Assembly: GCA_004194705.1 (NCBI GenBank)
Contig: SADC01001036.1
Coordinates: 372,001-436,000, forward strand
Length of the DNA: 64,000 nucleotides
Direction: 5' to 3'
From: Ditylenchus dipsaci
Taxonomy: Eukaryota; Nematoda; Chromadorea; Rhabditida; Anguinidae
The position numbers and the translations under genes were made by a program. Of this stretch, positions 1 to 10,383 are shown piece after piece (the stretch's first letter is position 1; every line of letters begins with the position of its first letter). The notes below the pieces were generated by a model. The model saw only the letters and a list, made by a program, of their open reading frames with translations, had not been told where the DNA came from and did no database searches.

Positions 1-151
1 CAAGCCCCACAAAACAATTGCTGATCTGTAGGCTTCTCTACTAAAAGAATGGGATGCAATTCCGCAGGAGATGATCCAGAAAGCCATCGACGACTTTCCA
101 AAACGCCTTCGTTTATGTATTGCTGCAAATGGTGGTCATATTGTTGAGTAA
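1..151 (+). pseudogene. Tc1/mariner transposase C-terminal remnant
   Basis: A reading frame entering from the left edge ends at TAA (149-151). It reads like the end of a Tc1/mariner-type transposase: an EWDAIPQEMIQKAID segment, then FPKRLRLCIAANGGH and a short tail. In these DDE transposases the last helices have the form W-x-x-I-P...RL-x-x-x-I-x-x-x-G-G-H. An in-frame TAG at 32-34 breaks the copy and the catalytic part is outside the window. It is a dead fragment; subfamily not determined. Confidence 0.65.
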
Positions 152-229
152 ATTATTTCACTGAAATAATTCGCCGAATTTACCTAGAGCCATTTTGGAT
201 TGGAAGGTGTTTCTGAAAGTTATTTTAAA

Positions 230-300
230 CCCAGTGGTACATAACGGTCCGGCTCTGCCTTTCGCTCTGGCCCCGCTCTGGCTCGGGCCATAGCAAAGAT
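230..300. repeat. GC-rich short-word repeat (GAGCC/GGCTC) patch
   Basis: A small GC-rich island in AT-rich DNA made of repeated CCGGCTCTG, GCTCTGGCC and CTCGGGCC words. It resembles the terminal short-word arrays of the hAT-like elements elsewhere in the window. No duplication or inverted ends were found, so it is called only as a probable element fragment. Confidence 0.35.
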
Positions 301-425
301 TTTGAAATCTCAGAGCAAGAGCTAACAAATAGTGATTACATATCAATGATAGTATTTTATATTGTAAAAACGCTAAGTCCTAAACAAAACTTATGCTCAG
401 CTAAAGTGGTGAAAATAGGTGTCAA

Positions 426-508
426 CAGGGCCGGAATTTAGGGGGGGGGGGGGTGGTTCGTAGGTAATTAACCCCCCCCCCTTTGAGAAAGTTCAAGTTG
501 CGGCCCTG
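426..508. mobile_element. 83-bp hAT-type miniature element
   Basis: Ends are CAGGGCCG and CGGCCCTG, an 8-base perfect inverted repeat. It is flanked by a perfect 8-bp direct repeat GGTGTCAA at 418-425 and 509-516. An 8-bp duplication with CAGGG ends is diagnostic of hAT transposons. The inside is a G run, a short spacer and a C run able to fold back. It has no coding capacity. Confidence 0.85.
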
Positions 509-516
509 GGTGTCAA

Positions 517-1003
517 CTTCTTAAAAATGACATCACTAGTTTTTGGACCCAAATGCTGACTATTCTAAAAGATTTTAAGCTAGGTCAAGAATCCCCTTAC
601 ATGCGCTTAAAAACTACGGTCCCTTAAATTACCTCACATGAAATTTCGACTGTACACTATTTGTAGTGTACACAAAATATTGAATAAAATTTTTAGTCAT
701 ACTTTTGTTTTTTGAAAAGTCGATCTAAAAATGTGGGAACTTTTCAAGCAAACAGTAGAAAGCATTTTGTAGAAAACGTGAAAATATACTAATTTTCCTT
801 TAATGTGGGACTGCTAAGTTATTATATTATTTTCATGGCCGATTATACTAGAATTTATATTCAATTTAACTTCACCGTTACAGAGCATCGATTTGTCTAA
901 TTACTTGTTTTTAAGCAAACTAATGAGTAACTCAGGTACATTTTTCATTCTACCGTATGATTTCATTCCATTGCCATATTTTGAAATAGCCTCCTTCCCA
1001 CCA
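517..1003. other. AT-rich intergenic DNA, nothing recognised
   Basis: No gene, RNA or clear repeat boundary was seen here. It lies between the hAT miniature element and the arrayed-end transposon. Confidence 0.6.
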
Positions 1004-1020
1004 CTTCGAGGGGTTAACAC

Positions 1021-1151
1021 TTATTTCCGCCAAAATCATTTCCGCCAACTCATTTCCGCCAACTTATTTCCGCCAAACTCATTTCCGCCAACCTTATTTC
1101 CGCCAACCTCATTTCCGCCAACCTTATTTCCGCCAAACTCATTTCCGCCAC
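1021..1151 (+). repeat. Left terminal array, ATTTCCGCCAACTT units
   Basis: Nine to ten tandem copies of a 13-15 base unit with core ATTTCCGCCAA, differing by one or two bases. The same units appear in inverted orientation at 2781-2911, so this is part of a transposon end rather than a free minisatellite. Confidence 0.85.
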
Positions 1152-1309
1152 TTTTTAAGAAAGCCCTAAGATAACAGTTTTGTATTACCGAATTTCTCGT
1201 TTTTTTTTATTTGTATGCTCGGTTTTTTGCGTGTTTGCTCTGTTTTTTGCGATGCTGCTTTTCATAGCTATATTTTTCTCAGGATGTTAATTATTTATTG
1301 TAGAAAATG

Positions 1310-1761
1310 GCAGCGATCAGCATAACAGTAAAGAAGGCTGCTTGTGATGTGCAACGGTTGTGAAATGCGTAAGGGCTATGCCAAGACAATTACAAACTAG
1401 GGTTGCGTTAGAATTTGTGTCGGTAAGGCGACTTCGAAATACGGCTTAACCGATAATTTGGCGCAAATAAAGTCCCACACGTGTCGTCGAAGTCAAAGCA
1501 ATTTCCAGGTATGCGACCATTTACATTGTCTCTCATGCCAAGTATCTTAAGTTACGTTAACGCACAGTGCAAGTAAAAGAAGACCAAGCACGAATTATTG
1601 GAATGAAGTCTGGTTTCATCGTGGAAGCTACAAAGTCCAATCCCTTGGATGAACAACTCCTATTTTTGCCGTCGGACCTTCCTCTACAACAGATGGTTCA
1701 TCGAACACGCCAACCAATTGGGGCATCCAGTGTCAACAAGCCAGTGGAGCAAATAACATGA
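1310..1761 (+). pseudogene. Decayed transposase traces inside the 1012-2920 element
   Basis: Broken reading frames. One stretch carries spaced cysteines followed by a His-Thr-Cys (GLTDNLAQIKSHTCRR), as in FLYWCH-type zinc fingers. A later open stretch (1567-1761) contains LDEQLLFLPSDLPLQQMVHR. Several stops and frame changes separate them and no catalytic motif could be read. Family assignment is an inference. Confidence 0.35.
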
Positions 1762-2780
1762 GTTGACTGCTTCAAGAACACCAAGCAAAAGTATCGATTT
1801 CTATTACATGGTTAGAGGTAGTCTTTTCACATCACCCATTTTGTGTACATATTTTGGTTTTCTAGATTGTACTGACTCAAGACCGATTTTACAGAAAGTT
1901 TCTGGAGAAATACGCGATATGAAGAGTCTTCAATGAGGTGGATGTGATGGTTTGCATTTAGCCTAAAGGTTTGCTCAATATTTCTTTATAGACTAGATAA
2001 ATTTTTAGGACGTTCCAGTACAGACGAACATGTTTGATTGCAGAGTATTTGCCAGCCGATTTGCCGAAAGTTTTTCTAGACGTAAACGGTTGAATTTCTC
2101 TCAGGCCGAAATGAAAGGTACTCGAAATGACATGGTCAAAGAAATTCTCGACAGAAAATCTTCATAGATAATAACTTTCTTTGTCTATTATTGCTCTTTT
2201 TACGCGTGTTATGCAAAGTTGGTTTATTTAAACGAAATAAAATTTATCGGTACACATATACAAAGCTCTTCTACGTTCAATCACTAAGGAGTACGGATTT
2301 TTCACACAAAAGATGTAATAAAAAAAAGTTGGACAAGCACTTTACCTTATCTTAATTCACATTACGTTGCTTCTTAACAAAAATTGCCGAAAAATCATTT
2401 TCAGATAAGTAATTAACATAAAATTCTTACTAAGAAATCTCACAAAGTACTATACGTAGGTAAAGACGGATCGATTACAAAATTGAAAAAAATGGCTGTT
2501 AACCAAGTGGATGACCACTTCGTAAATGGATGGATGTCAACTGGATGCAGCTGTTCATGTTTTTCGGCCTCCAAGACACTTTCCTGTACTGATTAAGTAT
2601 TGTAAAAATCATTTTATGTAGTAAACTGTCATTTAAGCAGTTTTACGAAAACTCGATAAATACCCTACGAAACGGCATTTCACTACAGTCAAACCATCTT
2701 TAGAATGGTTGAATTAGTACAGAAAACAAGTTTTGGAACCTGAAAAGCACAAAAAGCTTTGAATTAAAAATTCAAAAAAA

Positions 2781-2911
2781 GTGGCGGAAATGAGGTTGGC
2801 GGAAATAAGGTTGGCGGAAATGAGATTGGCGGAAATAAGGTTGACGGAAATGAGTTTGGCGGAAATAAGTTGGCGGAAATGAGTTGGCGGAAATGAGTTT
2901 GGCGGAAATAA
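2781..2911 (-). repeat. Right terminal array, inverted ATTTCCGCCAACTT units
   Basis: Mirror of the left array: tandem GGCGGAAATGAGTT-type units, about nine copies. Together with 1021-1151 it forms long, imperfect inverted ends of the 1012-2920 element. Confidence 0.85.
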
Positions 2912-3121
2912 GGGTGAACCCTTCGAGGACCTATTTTACGCCAAAAAATTTTTACAGTACCCTTCACATTTTCTTGATCATTCCTGAATTAATATCGTGT
3001 GCAGAAAGAGCTTCCGTAATTTTGTTGAAAGACTTTTAAGACATAAAAAACATGAAAATTGCTTTACCATCATATTGTTTTTAGCCATAAATCTCCTCTT
3101 TCAGTTGGCATATTGAACTTA

Positions 3122-3270
3122 CCGTATAAACCCTATCCATCATCACCCTATAGTAACCCCCGCCCCATGTTTTGACTAGGACTTCAGCGTTAAGGCCACT
3201 TTTGATTTACAATTTTAATATTTATCAGAGGTTGAAAACGAACCCCCGGGGATTAAAAGAGGCTATACGG
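3122..3270. mobile_element. MITE of the CCGTATA family (TA target)
   Basis: CCGTATA at the left and TATACGG at the right, flanked by TA on both sides (3120-3121, 3271-3272). The same ends with TA flanks recur at 24671, 33575, 36901, 39506 and 42952. A TA duplication suggests a Tc1/mariner-type helper. Noncoding. Confidence 0.6.
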
Positions 3271-3589
3271 TATAGCTTGATTTTTTCGGATAAGTGATTT
3301 AAAGTGATTAAGCCAATTAGTTGTCTAGCTTTTTCAAAGAAAAGAAATTTTTTCAAAAGGATAAAGTTATTCTTTTAAAGCAACCTATGTCACAGCACAA
3401 TTTTATGTAGTGAGTAAAATTGCATTCCTCGCAAACTTCTTCTTACCGCTGGAAATTTATAAAGTGAAAAACAATGTCAGAAATGAGGAAGAATTTTTTT
3501 TTCTCACCGCTTTTTAGTAAGATTGTAGTGATAACAATAGAACTTAACGCTTCAATGGGTGGTGCCAAAGATACTTGGGTTGGAAAGCT

Positions 3590-4360
3590 CAATATCGGTG
3601 GTGCAGAACATGGGAGTTAGTCAATTATTTAGTTGGAGGACGCATTTTCTAATTCTTCGTAAATCATATTTGAACGTCTCCTAAGTAATTATTATACGCT
3701 AAAACGATAAACAGAAAGTTTTTTTCTAACACTTATCCTATAAAAAATCGATTTTCAAACAATTTTTTTGGCCAAATTTTGACTTTTTATCTTCGGAGAC
3801 TATGGCAAATTAACCTAAAAGGCACACATATACCTCCAAAAAATTAAATTTGAACAAAGTTTTGTTGACTGGGGCCTACCGCATAAAAAACTATGATACT
3901 CATGCCTTTTGATGCATCCACAGTCACTTTCGAGTGAATTGTGTTTCAGGTATGTGGGTGTGCGCATCTCTAACTCTCAAGCCCCCTGCGTCCCCGAAGG
4001 GGGGACACTTACCTCAGCACTCGCTCACTTTAGACATTATTCCGAGGAGTACTCTTGTTCATAAAATGCATATAGGGTCTCTTTTTGTCTAGGTCCCAGT
4101 GACCAAAACGGGGTAGAATACCTTAATACAGGTTGAATTACCTTGGTCCCTTAAGACAAAAAGTCAAATTTCGGCCAAAAAAAGTGCTTCAAAAATTGAC
4201 TTTTCTGTGAGAAAGTGTTAAACAAACTTTTTCATTGTTTTCAGCTTATAAGAATTACTTAGTAGACGTTTGAACATGATTTACGAATAATTAAAAAATG
4301 CGGCCCTTCGACTAAATAAGTCCCACAGTTAGTGTTTGATGTGCCGAAATGGTGCGCAGG
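3590..4360. mobile_element. Fold-back element, family A (central hairpin module)
   Basis: Inverted arms: AATTCTTCGTAAATCAT near 3652-3668 is mirrored near 4276-4292, with pairing continuing outward for about 50 bases. The centre carries the module GGGGCCTACCGCATAAA...GTATGTGGGTGTGCGCATCTC followed by complementary sequence, also found at 8500, 13792, 35583 and 58590. Noncoding. Confidence 0.65.
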
Positions 4361-4375
4361 TTCGATCCCACATGG
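4310..4375 (+). repeat. tRNA-like (B-box) SINE remnant
   Basis: Contains GCAGGTTCGATCCCACA, matching the tRNA T-arm/B-box consensus GGTTCGANTCC. A related stretch is at 51727-51806, where an A-box-like GGAGCAATGCGTAAGCG also survives. No complete cloverleaf can be drawn, so this is a tRNA-derived repeat fragment, not a tRNA gene. Confidence 0.35.
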
Positions 4376-4424
4376 TAATACTCTAGTTATTTTAGCTTGT
4401 TTAAACTTTTGAGGGAGGTACATC

Positions 4425-5667
4425 CAGACATGTGCACGGGCCGGCCCGGCCCGGGGCCGGGCCGGGCGGGCCGTAGTTTTACGGCCGGGCCGGGCCGGGC
4501 TCATAGATTTCAGAAGTGGGCGGGCCGGGCCGGCCTAAACTCGATCGGGCCGGGCCGGCCCGCCTCGGCCCGCCCAATAAATAATTTTCAAAATTCCGCC
4601 TCTTCAAAATCACCCTTTTCAAAATCCCGATATTTTCTATGTCACACAATTTTCAATCGTTTCCAACTTTTTTCTCACTCATCGCCAATCCTTCTTCAGA
4701 AGCAAGAACAGACGATGAACACTACGGAAGACCTTAATTGCAACGACGAGGAAGATTCTGGAGAGCCTTCGGTGCCTTCGTTTAGTACAACTCTATTTTA
4801 GGAACGCCATCTACGAACAAAGCGGCTGCCGACTTGACAAAGGACGATCTAATTGAGATTCTACAATCTAAGCCGGCGAGGATCTTCTTCAAGCCCAAAG
4901 ACAATAATGAGCTCTTTCAGCTGTTGAAGTACGACCAAGAAGGGAATTCGGAAAAGGCTGAACTTACAAAATTTCTGGCGTGCAAGCAATGCAGGCTGTT
5001 TCTGGCTAAATCTCACGGCGGTCATATTTCGTAAGTTCTTATTTTTCATATTGAATGATTTATGTTAAATATCTTTAGTCGGCATCGATATACTCACATC
5101 AAGCAACCTGAGGCGACTAACCTGAAGAACCTGCTCTCCTTCTATGCTCCCAACCGGCCCACTTCGGCAGGAATCCAGAAGATGAAAGAAGCAACTGTGG
5201 AACTGTGCCTCTTGGACAATGTGCCATTCTCCATCGTCGAAAAGGAGCGGTTTAAAGAGCTTGGAAAAGCGCAATGGAAATAGGGTAGGTGAACTTTCTG
5301 ACTTGCATACACCCAATTATTAATCAATAAAATCTTCAGAGTCAAGCGGAGTGGAGTGGTAGACATCGATGCTGTTCTCGTCGACAGGACTACTATTCTC
5401 GAAGTGTGGCGGCCAAGGCAGACTCACTGATCAAGGGAATGGCCCCCAAGCTGGAAAAAAAATAATGGAAATGCCCCCCATTATTTATATGACTTTTGTT
5501 TTCTGTCCCCCACATATATAAAGAACCGGGCTTTGCGGGCCAGCCCGGCCCGGGCCGGGGGCCGGGCTTCACTTTTAAAATTTCCCGCGGCCGGGCCGGG
5601 CCGGGCTCACAAAAACATTTGGCGGGCCGGGCCGGGCCGTGAAATTTCCGGCCCGTGCACATGTCTG
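4425..5667 (+). mobile_element. hAT transposon with truncated transposase
   Basis: Ends CAGACATGTGCACGGGCC and its complement, flanked by a perfect 8-bp duplication GGTACATC (4417-4424 and 5668-5675). About 120-150 bases inside each end consist of repeated GGCCC/GGGCC words, strongly self-complementary. The interior keeps only the first part of a hAT transposase (4714-5283); the RNase-H-like catalytic region is missing. At 1243 bp it is an internally deleted, non-autonomous copy. Confidence 0.88.
4714..5283 (+). pseudogene. hAT transposase N-terminal fragment (BED finger)
   Basis: An ATG at 4714 starts a short acidic stretch that hits TAG before 4801. The frame resumes at about 4810 with KAAADLTKDDLIEILQSKPA, continues to a donor after 5030 (GTAAGT) and rejoins after TTTAG at 5079. 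The joined part holds CKQC...H...HRYTH, a BED-type zinc finger (Cys-x2-Cys...His...His). It then has ELCLLDNVPFSIVEKERFKEL, the hallmark segment that follows the finger in hAT transposases (...PFSVVE...F..L). It stops at TAG 5281-5283. There is no DDE region. If expressed it could bind element ends without cutting; that is inference. Confidence 0.7.
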
Positions 5668-5675
5668 GGTACATC

Positions 5676-7238
5676 TCTTGTCCGTATCTTGTACCGCATG
5701 GAAATCGTGTTAAAAAAATTAAAACACATTTTTAGGTTGCTGGTTTTAACTCCTTTGCTTGCACGCTTCATTTTTTTTCATATTTTTTGTGATTGAGTTA
5801 AACACCATGTGTTTTAATGCTAAAAATTATCAATTTATTGATTGGAATCATTTCTGGGATCGATTTGTTGTCATTAAAAAACCTTTATTTTACTATTTAA
5901 TCAGGGATGATATATGTACTTTTTAAAAAGATTTGTACTTTTTGGGACCCCAAATCTTTTTATTTTTGAAGTTTTTAGTCAAAATCTTTTTTTTTCGCTC
6001 CAAAATAGCAATAAGCACTGGATAAAATTGCACTTTTTGACGAAAAATGACCAAATAGTACTTTTTTTGACCAAATGTACTTTTTTTCGAAATTTTGAGA
6101 TATCATCCCTGTATTTAATGCATGTCCCCTTTGAAATAAATAATTCTTACCCAGGTTCGGGCTCTAACTTAGCTCAAGTAGTCGTTCATCTCTCTTTGTT
6201 GTGTTCGCAAGAGCCTCATGATAATTTCGATATCAAACTCGGAAAAAAAATGTGAAAAAATAAAGTGTGCAGCTAGAGGATTTGAACCAGCAACCTTCAA
6301 ATCTGTTTGAATTTGAATTAAAACGATTTCCACGCGGGGCCAGATACTTCTAGAGATAATTTGAATTTTTGACTTGATATTCGAAATCATCGACCCAATA
6401 AACAAGTCTCACGAGGGAACATATGGTTGAAAGACTACAGTAAACGCTCCTAATAAGGTCAACTCTCAGTCAAGAATACAGTCAAATATCTCAATACAGT
6501 TAGCTCTCCGCTCACTTCCGAGGAGTTTTTATCATTTATTCACCGCATATTGGTGACTTACAAAGGTCTTGGGGACTCACCAGTGACCAGAGACGTAGCC
6601 AGAAAGATCTGACGAGAGGCGGAGGGGGCTAATGCCCCCGAGAAGTCACTTTACCTACTCCGTTTCTAGTTTTATAGTGATTTTAATTTACAATCTTTTT
6701 CAAAAAATCTGACAGGGGCTTGATTGCTCAGAATTTCACCCTGTACCACTCAAAACCACTAAAAACCTTGAATTCTGAGCGATCAAGCCCATCGGACTGG
6801 AATTCTGATCCGCCCAATTGAATTGTTCGCAAAAATTTCACCACCTTTAGTAGACCCGCAAAAAACCAACTTTCAGGGGCTTTTGGCTACTCCGATGTGG
6901 GATTCTGAGAAATCCAAGTTGTTTTCAGACCATAAAATTCAAAGTCTCACAAAATTTTTAAAATTTGGTTGATCTTAGACAGAAAATGAGGTTTAGTACA
7001 GGAAAATGGAAATTTGGTACGAAAAGAAGTAAACTTGGTGCAAAAAAAGTAAATTTGGTTCAAAAAAGTATTTCCCCAATAAAACAGGAACCTTTTCCAT
7101 CAATCAAATCTTTAATCACATAAGTTTTTTCGGTGCTTTTAAAGCATTTTCACTACTATTTTTTTAGCTACAAGTATGCTGCATGAAATTAACGCCTACC
7201 TGTTTTTGTCTAGCCGTTTTTTTTCAATATTCTACTAG
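5676..7238. other. Intergenic, AT-rich; one tRNA-like scrap
   Basis: No gene seen. A minus-strand stretch at about 6265-6330 contains GGTTGCTGGTTCAAATCCTC, a B-box-like sequence also seen at about 17455-17480, suggesting a tRNA-derived repeat. The rest is low-complexity and unassigned. Confidence 0.5.
6262..6335 (-). repeat. tRNA-like SINE remnant
   Basis: The minus strand reads GAAGGTTGCTGGTTCAAATC, which matches a tRNA T-arm. A second copy of the GTTGCTGGTTC block lies at 17450-17490. No anticodon arm can be assigned. Confidence 0.35.
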
Positions 7239-8489
7239 TATGGCTAATATTGAAGAAAACAACAAAGGAAATGAAACACTTTAGTTTTATTCTTCTACAA
7301 ACATGTGTTATAGATTTATGTCTAACTTCTGCTTATGCCTTCGTTCAGCCGGTACTTTATTTGCTTCATTCAAAATAGTTTTTCCTTTTTTTAGGTTTTT
7401 TTATTTATGGACGGCTACTCTGTTTTTTTACGAAAATGGGCTGGTGCAAGCCATTAGTCCTCCACTTGACATTTTATTCTATTTAATAATGCTTTTTGTT
7501 TACTACACATCAATGTCATCCAACGCTGTTCAATTTGTTTACAGATACTTAGCCATATGCAGGTAACACAGAGATGGGAATTATTTATTTTTAAAAAGAT
7601 TTGTGCTTTTTTCGGGGACCTGAATCTTTCTTATTTTTGAAGTTTTAGGTCAATTTTTTTCTTTTTTTTTCAATTTGACTTATCCGGAACTGGGACGCAA
7701 GCTGCAGTGGCGGGCGGTGCGTGATTATTGCAAGCGTCGGGAGTGAAAATTTTCGAAACAGTAATCCAGAGTGAACCTGAAAGGCTGTTGCCACCCTTCT
7801 GAAGTCAAAGCCACGATATTGCCACTCATCTAGTTCGATAAAGTTTTACTATCGAGACTGCGCCATTCTACAGTGCCTGTATATGTTTGATTGCATAGAT
7901 CTTATTATTCTAACAATTTTAAGTAAAACTACATCAACAACTGAACGAATTGGAATAACACCAAGAACTAGAGCTACTTGATCTACATTACGTCGGACGA
8001 AACAGAGAGCAAAGCGGTTTCAGGCCGGAATTTAGGACAAGAAATGTCACAATATTCATCCGGGCAGGACGGATTTGACCCGTCCTGTTTTTATCTCTAG
8101 ATAAAATGAATTTGACCGGACTTCCTTATCCGGTACTCGGCCAAAAACTGGATTTTTCAACGTTTTTGCCTTTTTAGCACCTGAGACACACAAATAATTA
8201 GCTTTTAGGTGAAGAAAGCAATTTTTGACGCTACTGTCATATACCCCCCCCCCCGCCCCCCTAATGATTTTTCAGGTACCCAAAAACCATACTAGTAAAA
8301 TTAATTTCACCCCCTCAAAATTAATTTCACCCCCACCATACTAGTAAAAATACTAGTAAAAAGTAGTAAAATTATTCCGTGTTGTCCCTCTGCCTAAGGC
8401 CCAAGGCCTAAGCCTAAGGGTAAGCCTAATTTCTAAGCTTGAAAATTATTGGGGGAGAGGGGTATATAGTAGTAATGGCACCAAGTTTG

Positions 8490-8940
8490 TCGCCTTCAAA
8501 GGATGCCGCCTTTGTGCCCCATACCTATGGGCACTTTCAGAGAGAAGCACACCCACATACCGTAGACACAACTTGACAGTGACTTTAGATGCATAAAAAA
8601 TGTACAGGGTGTGTCAAAAAAGTTGACCACCTAAAAAACTGGTGTACGTAACACTTTGCCCGGTCGATTGCTGAATCTCGGGCCCTAACCCTCGGAAATC
8701 TCTAACTTTACTTAGGTTACTGTGCCTAATGAGCCTAATAAGCCAAAAGATTAGCAAAGCTTTATTCACTATGAGCAGACAATAAATTCGTACAAAATAA
8801 TGAAAAAAGTAAAAATTTCAAAGTGGTCACATTTTTCTGACACACCCTGTATGAATACTAGAGTTTCTTCATGCGGTAGGCCCCAGTCTGCAAAACTATG
8901 TTCAAATTCCATATTTTGGGGATATCTGGATTTCCTTCAT
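8490..8940. mobile_element. Fold-back element, family A, split by a mariner MITE
   Basis: Carries the family A module in the opposite orientation: CACACCCACATACCGTAGACAC on the left and CATGCGGTAGGCCCCAG on the right. The two halves are separated by the insertion at 8605-8849. Confidence 0.55.
8605..8849. mobile_element. Mariner-type MITE nested in family A element
   Basis: Ends CAGGGTGTGTCAAAAAAGT and CTGACACACCCTG with TA on both sides (8603-8604, 8850-8851): the classic mariner terminal pattern. 245 bp, noncoding. A related end (GACACACCCTGTA) is at about 55168. Confidence 0.75.
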
Positions 8941-9034
8941 GATGACAGTTAGAATTTGGCGATTTCAAATGTGCGCGAGACACTTTTTTACTCCAAAAAT
9001 ACTTTTAAAAATGTTTCATGTTTCATTGTTGGTA

Positions 9035-9176
9035 CAGTCGAGCCTATTGACACCAAAATAACCCGACACCTCGATAAGCTGACACCCAAAGACGTGTCCG
9101 CACAAAGAAAATTTTCCCAATAACTTGACACATTGAAGACGGTCGCCTGGGGTGTCGGGTTAAAGAGGTTTGACTG
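9035..9176. mobile_element. Pogo/Tc1-like MITE, CAGTCGAGCC ends
   Basis: Starts CAGTCGAGCCTATTGACACC and ends GGTTTGACTG, flanked by TA (9033-9034 and 9177-9178). The inside has repeated GACACC words. Confidence 0.6.
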
Positions 9177-9178
9177 TA

Positions 9179-9346
9179 CAGTGGAACTTCGATACAACGA
9201 ACCCCTTGAGACCGGCTATAATCTTCGTTATATCGAGAGCATGCTATTAGTCATTTAACTTAATCACTGGCGAAACAGGAGTCAAAAATGTTCGTTATAT
9301 CAGGAGTTTTGTTGTATTGAGGGTTCGTTGTATTGCGGGTTGGCTG
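9179..9346. mobile_element. Second pogo/Tc1-like MITE sharing the TA of its neighbour
   Basis: Begins CAGTGGAACTTCGATACAAC directly after the TA at 9177-9178 and ends GTTGGCTG followed by TA (9347-9348). It has internal TTCGTTATAT/GTTGTATTG words, typical of such miniature elements. It abuts the preceding element with one shared TA. Confidence 0.55.
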
Positions 9347-9379
9347 TATTTAAAAATTAAAAACCTTAGTAATCGCCTT

Positions 9380-9612
9380 AGCCTTAATAGCCTTAGTAGC
9401 TCAGTGATATAGCAGGTGATAATCTTAGAATATCGGCACCGACACCAGCTCACGGCACCGGTGCGGTGCCGTGAGCTGTCTGATGCCGGTGCCGCACCGA
9501 CGGGATTTATTTTTTCAGAATTTCAGAAGCGGCACCGATTTACAGCACCGACCTCGAAAAACCCGGAACCAGCTCACGGCACCAGCGTATCGAACTTGAG
9601 ACTCTCAAGCTC
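9380..9612. repeat. tRNA-like half followed by GGCACC short-word array
   Basis: AGTAGCTCAGTGATATAGCAGG at about 9396 resembles the 5' half of a tRNA (D-arm/A-box). From about 9435 it is followed by repeated GGCACCG/CGGTGCC words, which are strongly self-complementary. A similar GGTGCC array lies at 32722-32850. No duplication found. Confidence 0.4.
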
Positions 9613-10383
9613 GATGCCGTGTCTGCTCTATATTATTTTTGATCTTTGACATTGATACATAACAAATGATTGAGAAAATTGTAACGCGCATTTGAATTTG
9701 CCAAATCCCCGTTGTCATCAACAAGTATGGTCCTTTTAGAAATACATCTATGTCACAAACTAAGTATGTTTGTATGCTTGGAATAGCCGGCTTGCTCAGT
9801 TTAATATTAGCAGCATTTGCTTCCTACAACTGCTATTTTAATTCTGCAGGTTTATATGCTCAAAGTGCTTTAAAAAAGCAAATATCCAATAATGACGGCA
9901 TTCATTTAACTTGTATGGAAAAATCTGTAAGTTTCATACTTTTTGCATATTTTCACCATATTTACAGATCAGACTAATGAGATACTGCGTGAAAAAATAT
10001 TCTGGCTGCGGGTTGTAGTGAATATTATATATTTTGAAAAAAAAAACTTTTTTAACAGAATTAGTGAAAGCATTTAAAAATTGCGATAAACCTAATGTAA
10101 GACCCCGGCTGAAACAAAGTATTTGGATAATAATTAAATAGAGCATTAAGTTAACTGTTTTGTAAAATAGATATATTGATTTTTTATTCTTTTGTTTTGT
10201 TATTTACCAGCAAAAAACAAGGCAAATTGTATAAACCACAGCTCCCACAGTATATATGGTCACCATCGCAACAAAAACTGGTGCAGCAACTGGAAGTACG
10301 CGGTTGTTGACACCTGTTGGGCGCCAATGCATGTGGAGTCATCAGATAGATTGGATGCTGCTGCAAAATCTTTTTAACCCTAT

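Larger units (their letters stand above)
1012..2920. mobile_element. 1.9-kb DNA transposon with arrayed inverted ends (MULE- or Merlin-like)
   Basis: The two ends match in inverted orientation (GGTTAACACTTATTTCCGCC on the left; GGTTCACCCTTATTTCCGCC as the complement of the right). They are flanked by a perfect 8-bp duplication CTTCGAGG at 1004-1011 and 2921-2928. Inside each end is an array of about nine ATTTCCGCCAACTT-type units. The interior at about 1310-1760 has decayed coding traces, including a Cys/His-rich stretch (about 1350-1510) reminiscent of a FLYWCH zinc finger and an LFLPSDLPLQQMVHRTRQP segment. That combination is known from Mutator-like elements, but GG ends plus 8-bp duplications also fit Merlin. 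Superfamily left open. Confidence 0.75.
7239..9926 (+). pseudogene. Nematode serpentine chemoreceptor (Str/Srd-like), broken
   Basis: Three exons can be joined: 7239-7351, 7395-7562 and 9740-9926. The first begins after CTAG and encodes WLILKKTTKEMKHFSFILL, then CVIDLCLTSAYAFVQP (first loop and TM2 of Str-type receptors). The second has FFYENGLVQAISPPLDILF..., ending in NAVQFVYRYLAIC; the F-x-YRYL signature after TM3 is typical of nematode Str/Srd receptors. The third, joined in phase through AG|A, gives a TM4-like segment (YVCMLGIAGLLSLILAAF) and a loop. Phases between exons 1 and 2 do not match, and the sequence after 9968 soon stops without TM5-TM7. It is therefore incomplete or dead. The intron 7563-9739 is filled with MITEs. 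Confidence 0.55.

Noticed and set aside
1021..1151. CRISPR-like direct repeats
   Set aside because: Units are contiguous 13-15 base tandem repeats without spacers, and are mirrored at 2781-2911 as transposon ends.
893..1174. Open frame rich in Phe-Pro-Pro
   Set aside because: It is only the ATTTCCGCC array read in frame; likewise 2764-2967 on the minus strand.
4437..4575. CpG island or horizontally acquired GC-rich DNA
   Set aside because: The GC-rich blocks lie exactly at the ends of a hAT element with target duplication and are short-word arrays.
4783..4799. 17-base intron in the hAT transposase
   Set aside because: GTACAACTCTATTTTAG would restore frame but is far shorter than any other intron here (about 45 or more); a stop mutation is simpler.
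9968..10379. Further exons of the chemoreceptor (9968-10020, 10210-10379)
   Set aside because: The first soon reaches a stop without a membrane segment; the second is open only in mixed frames and has no TM pattern.
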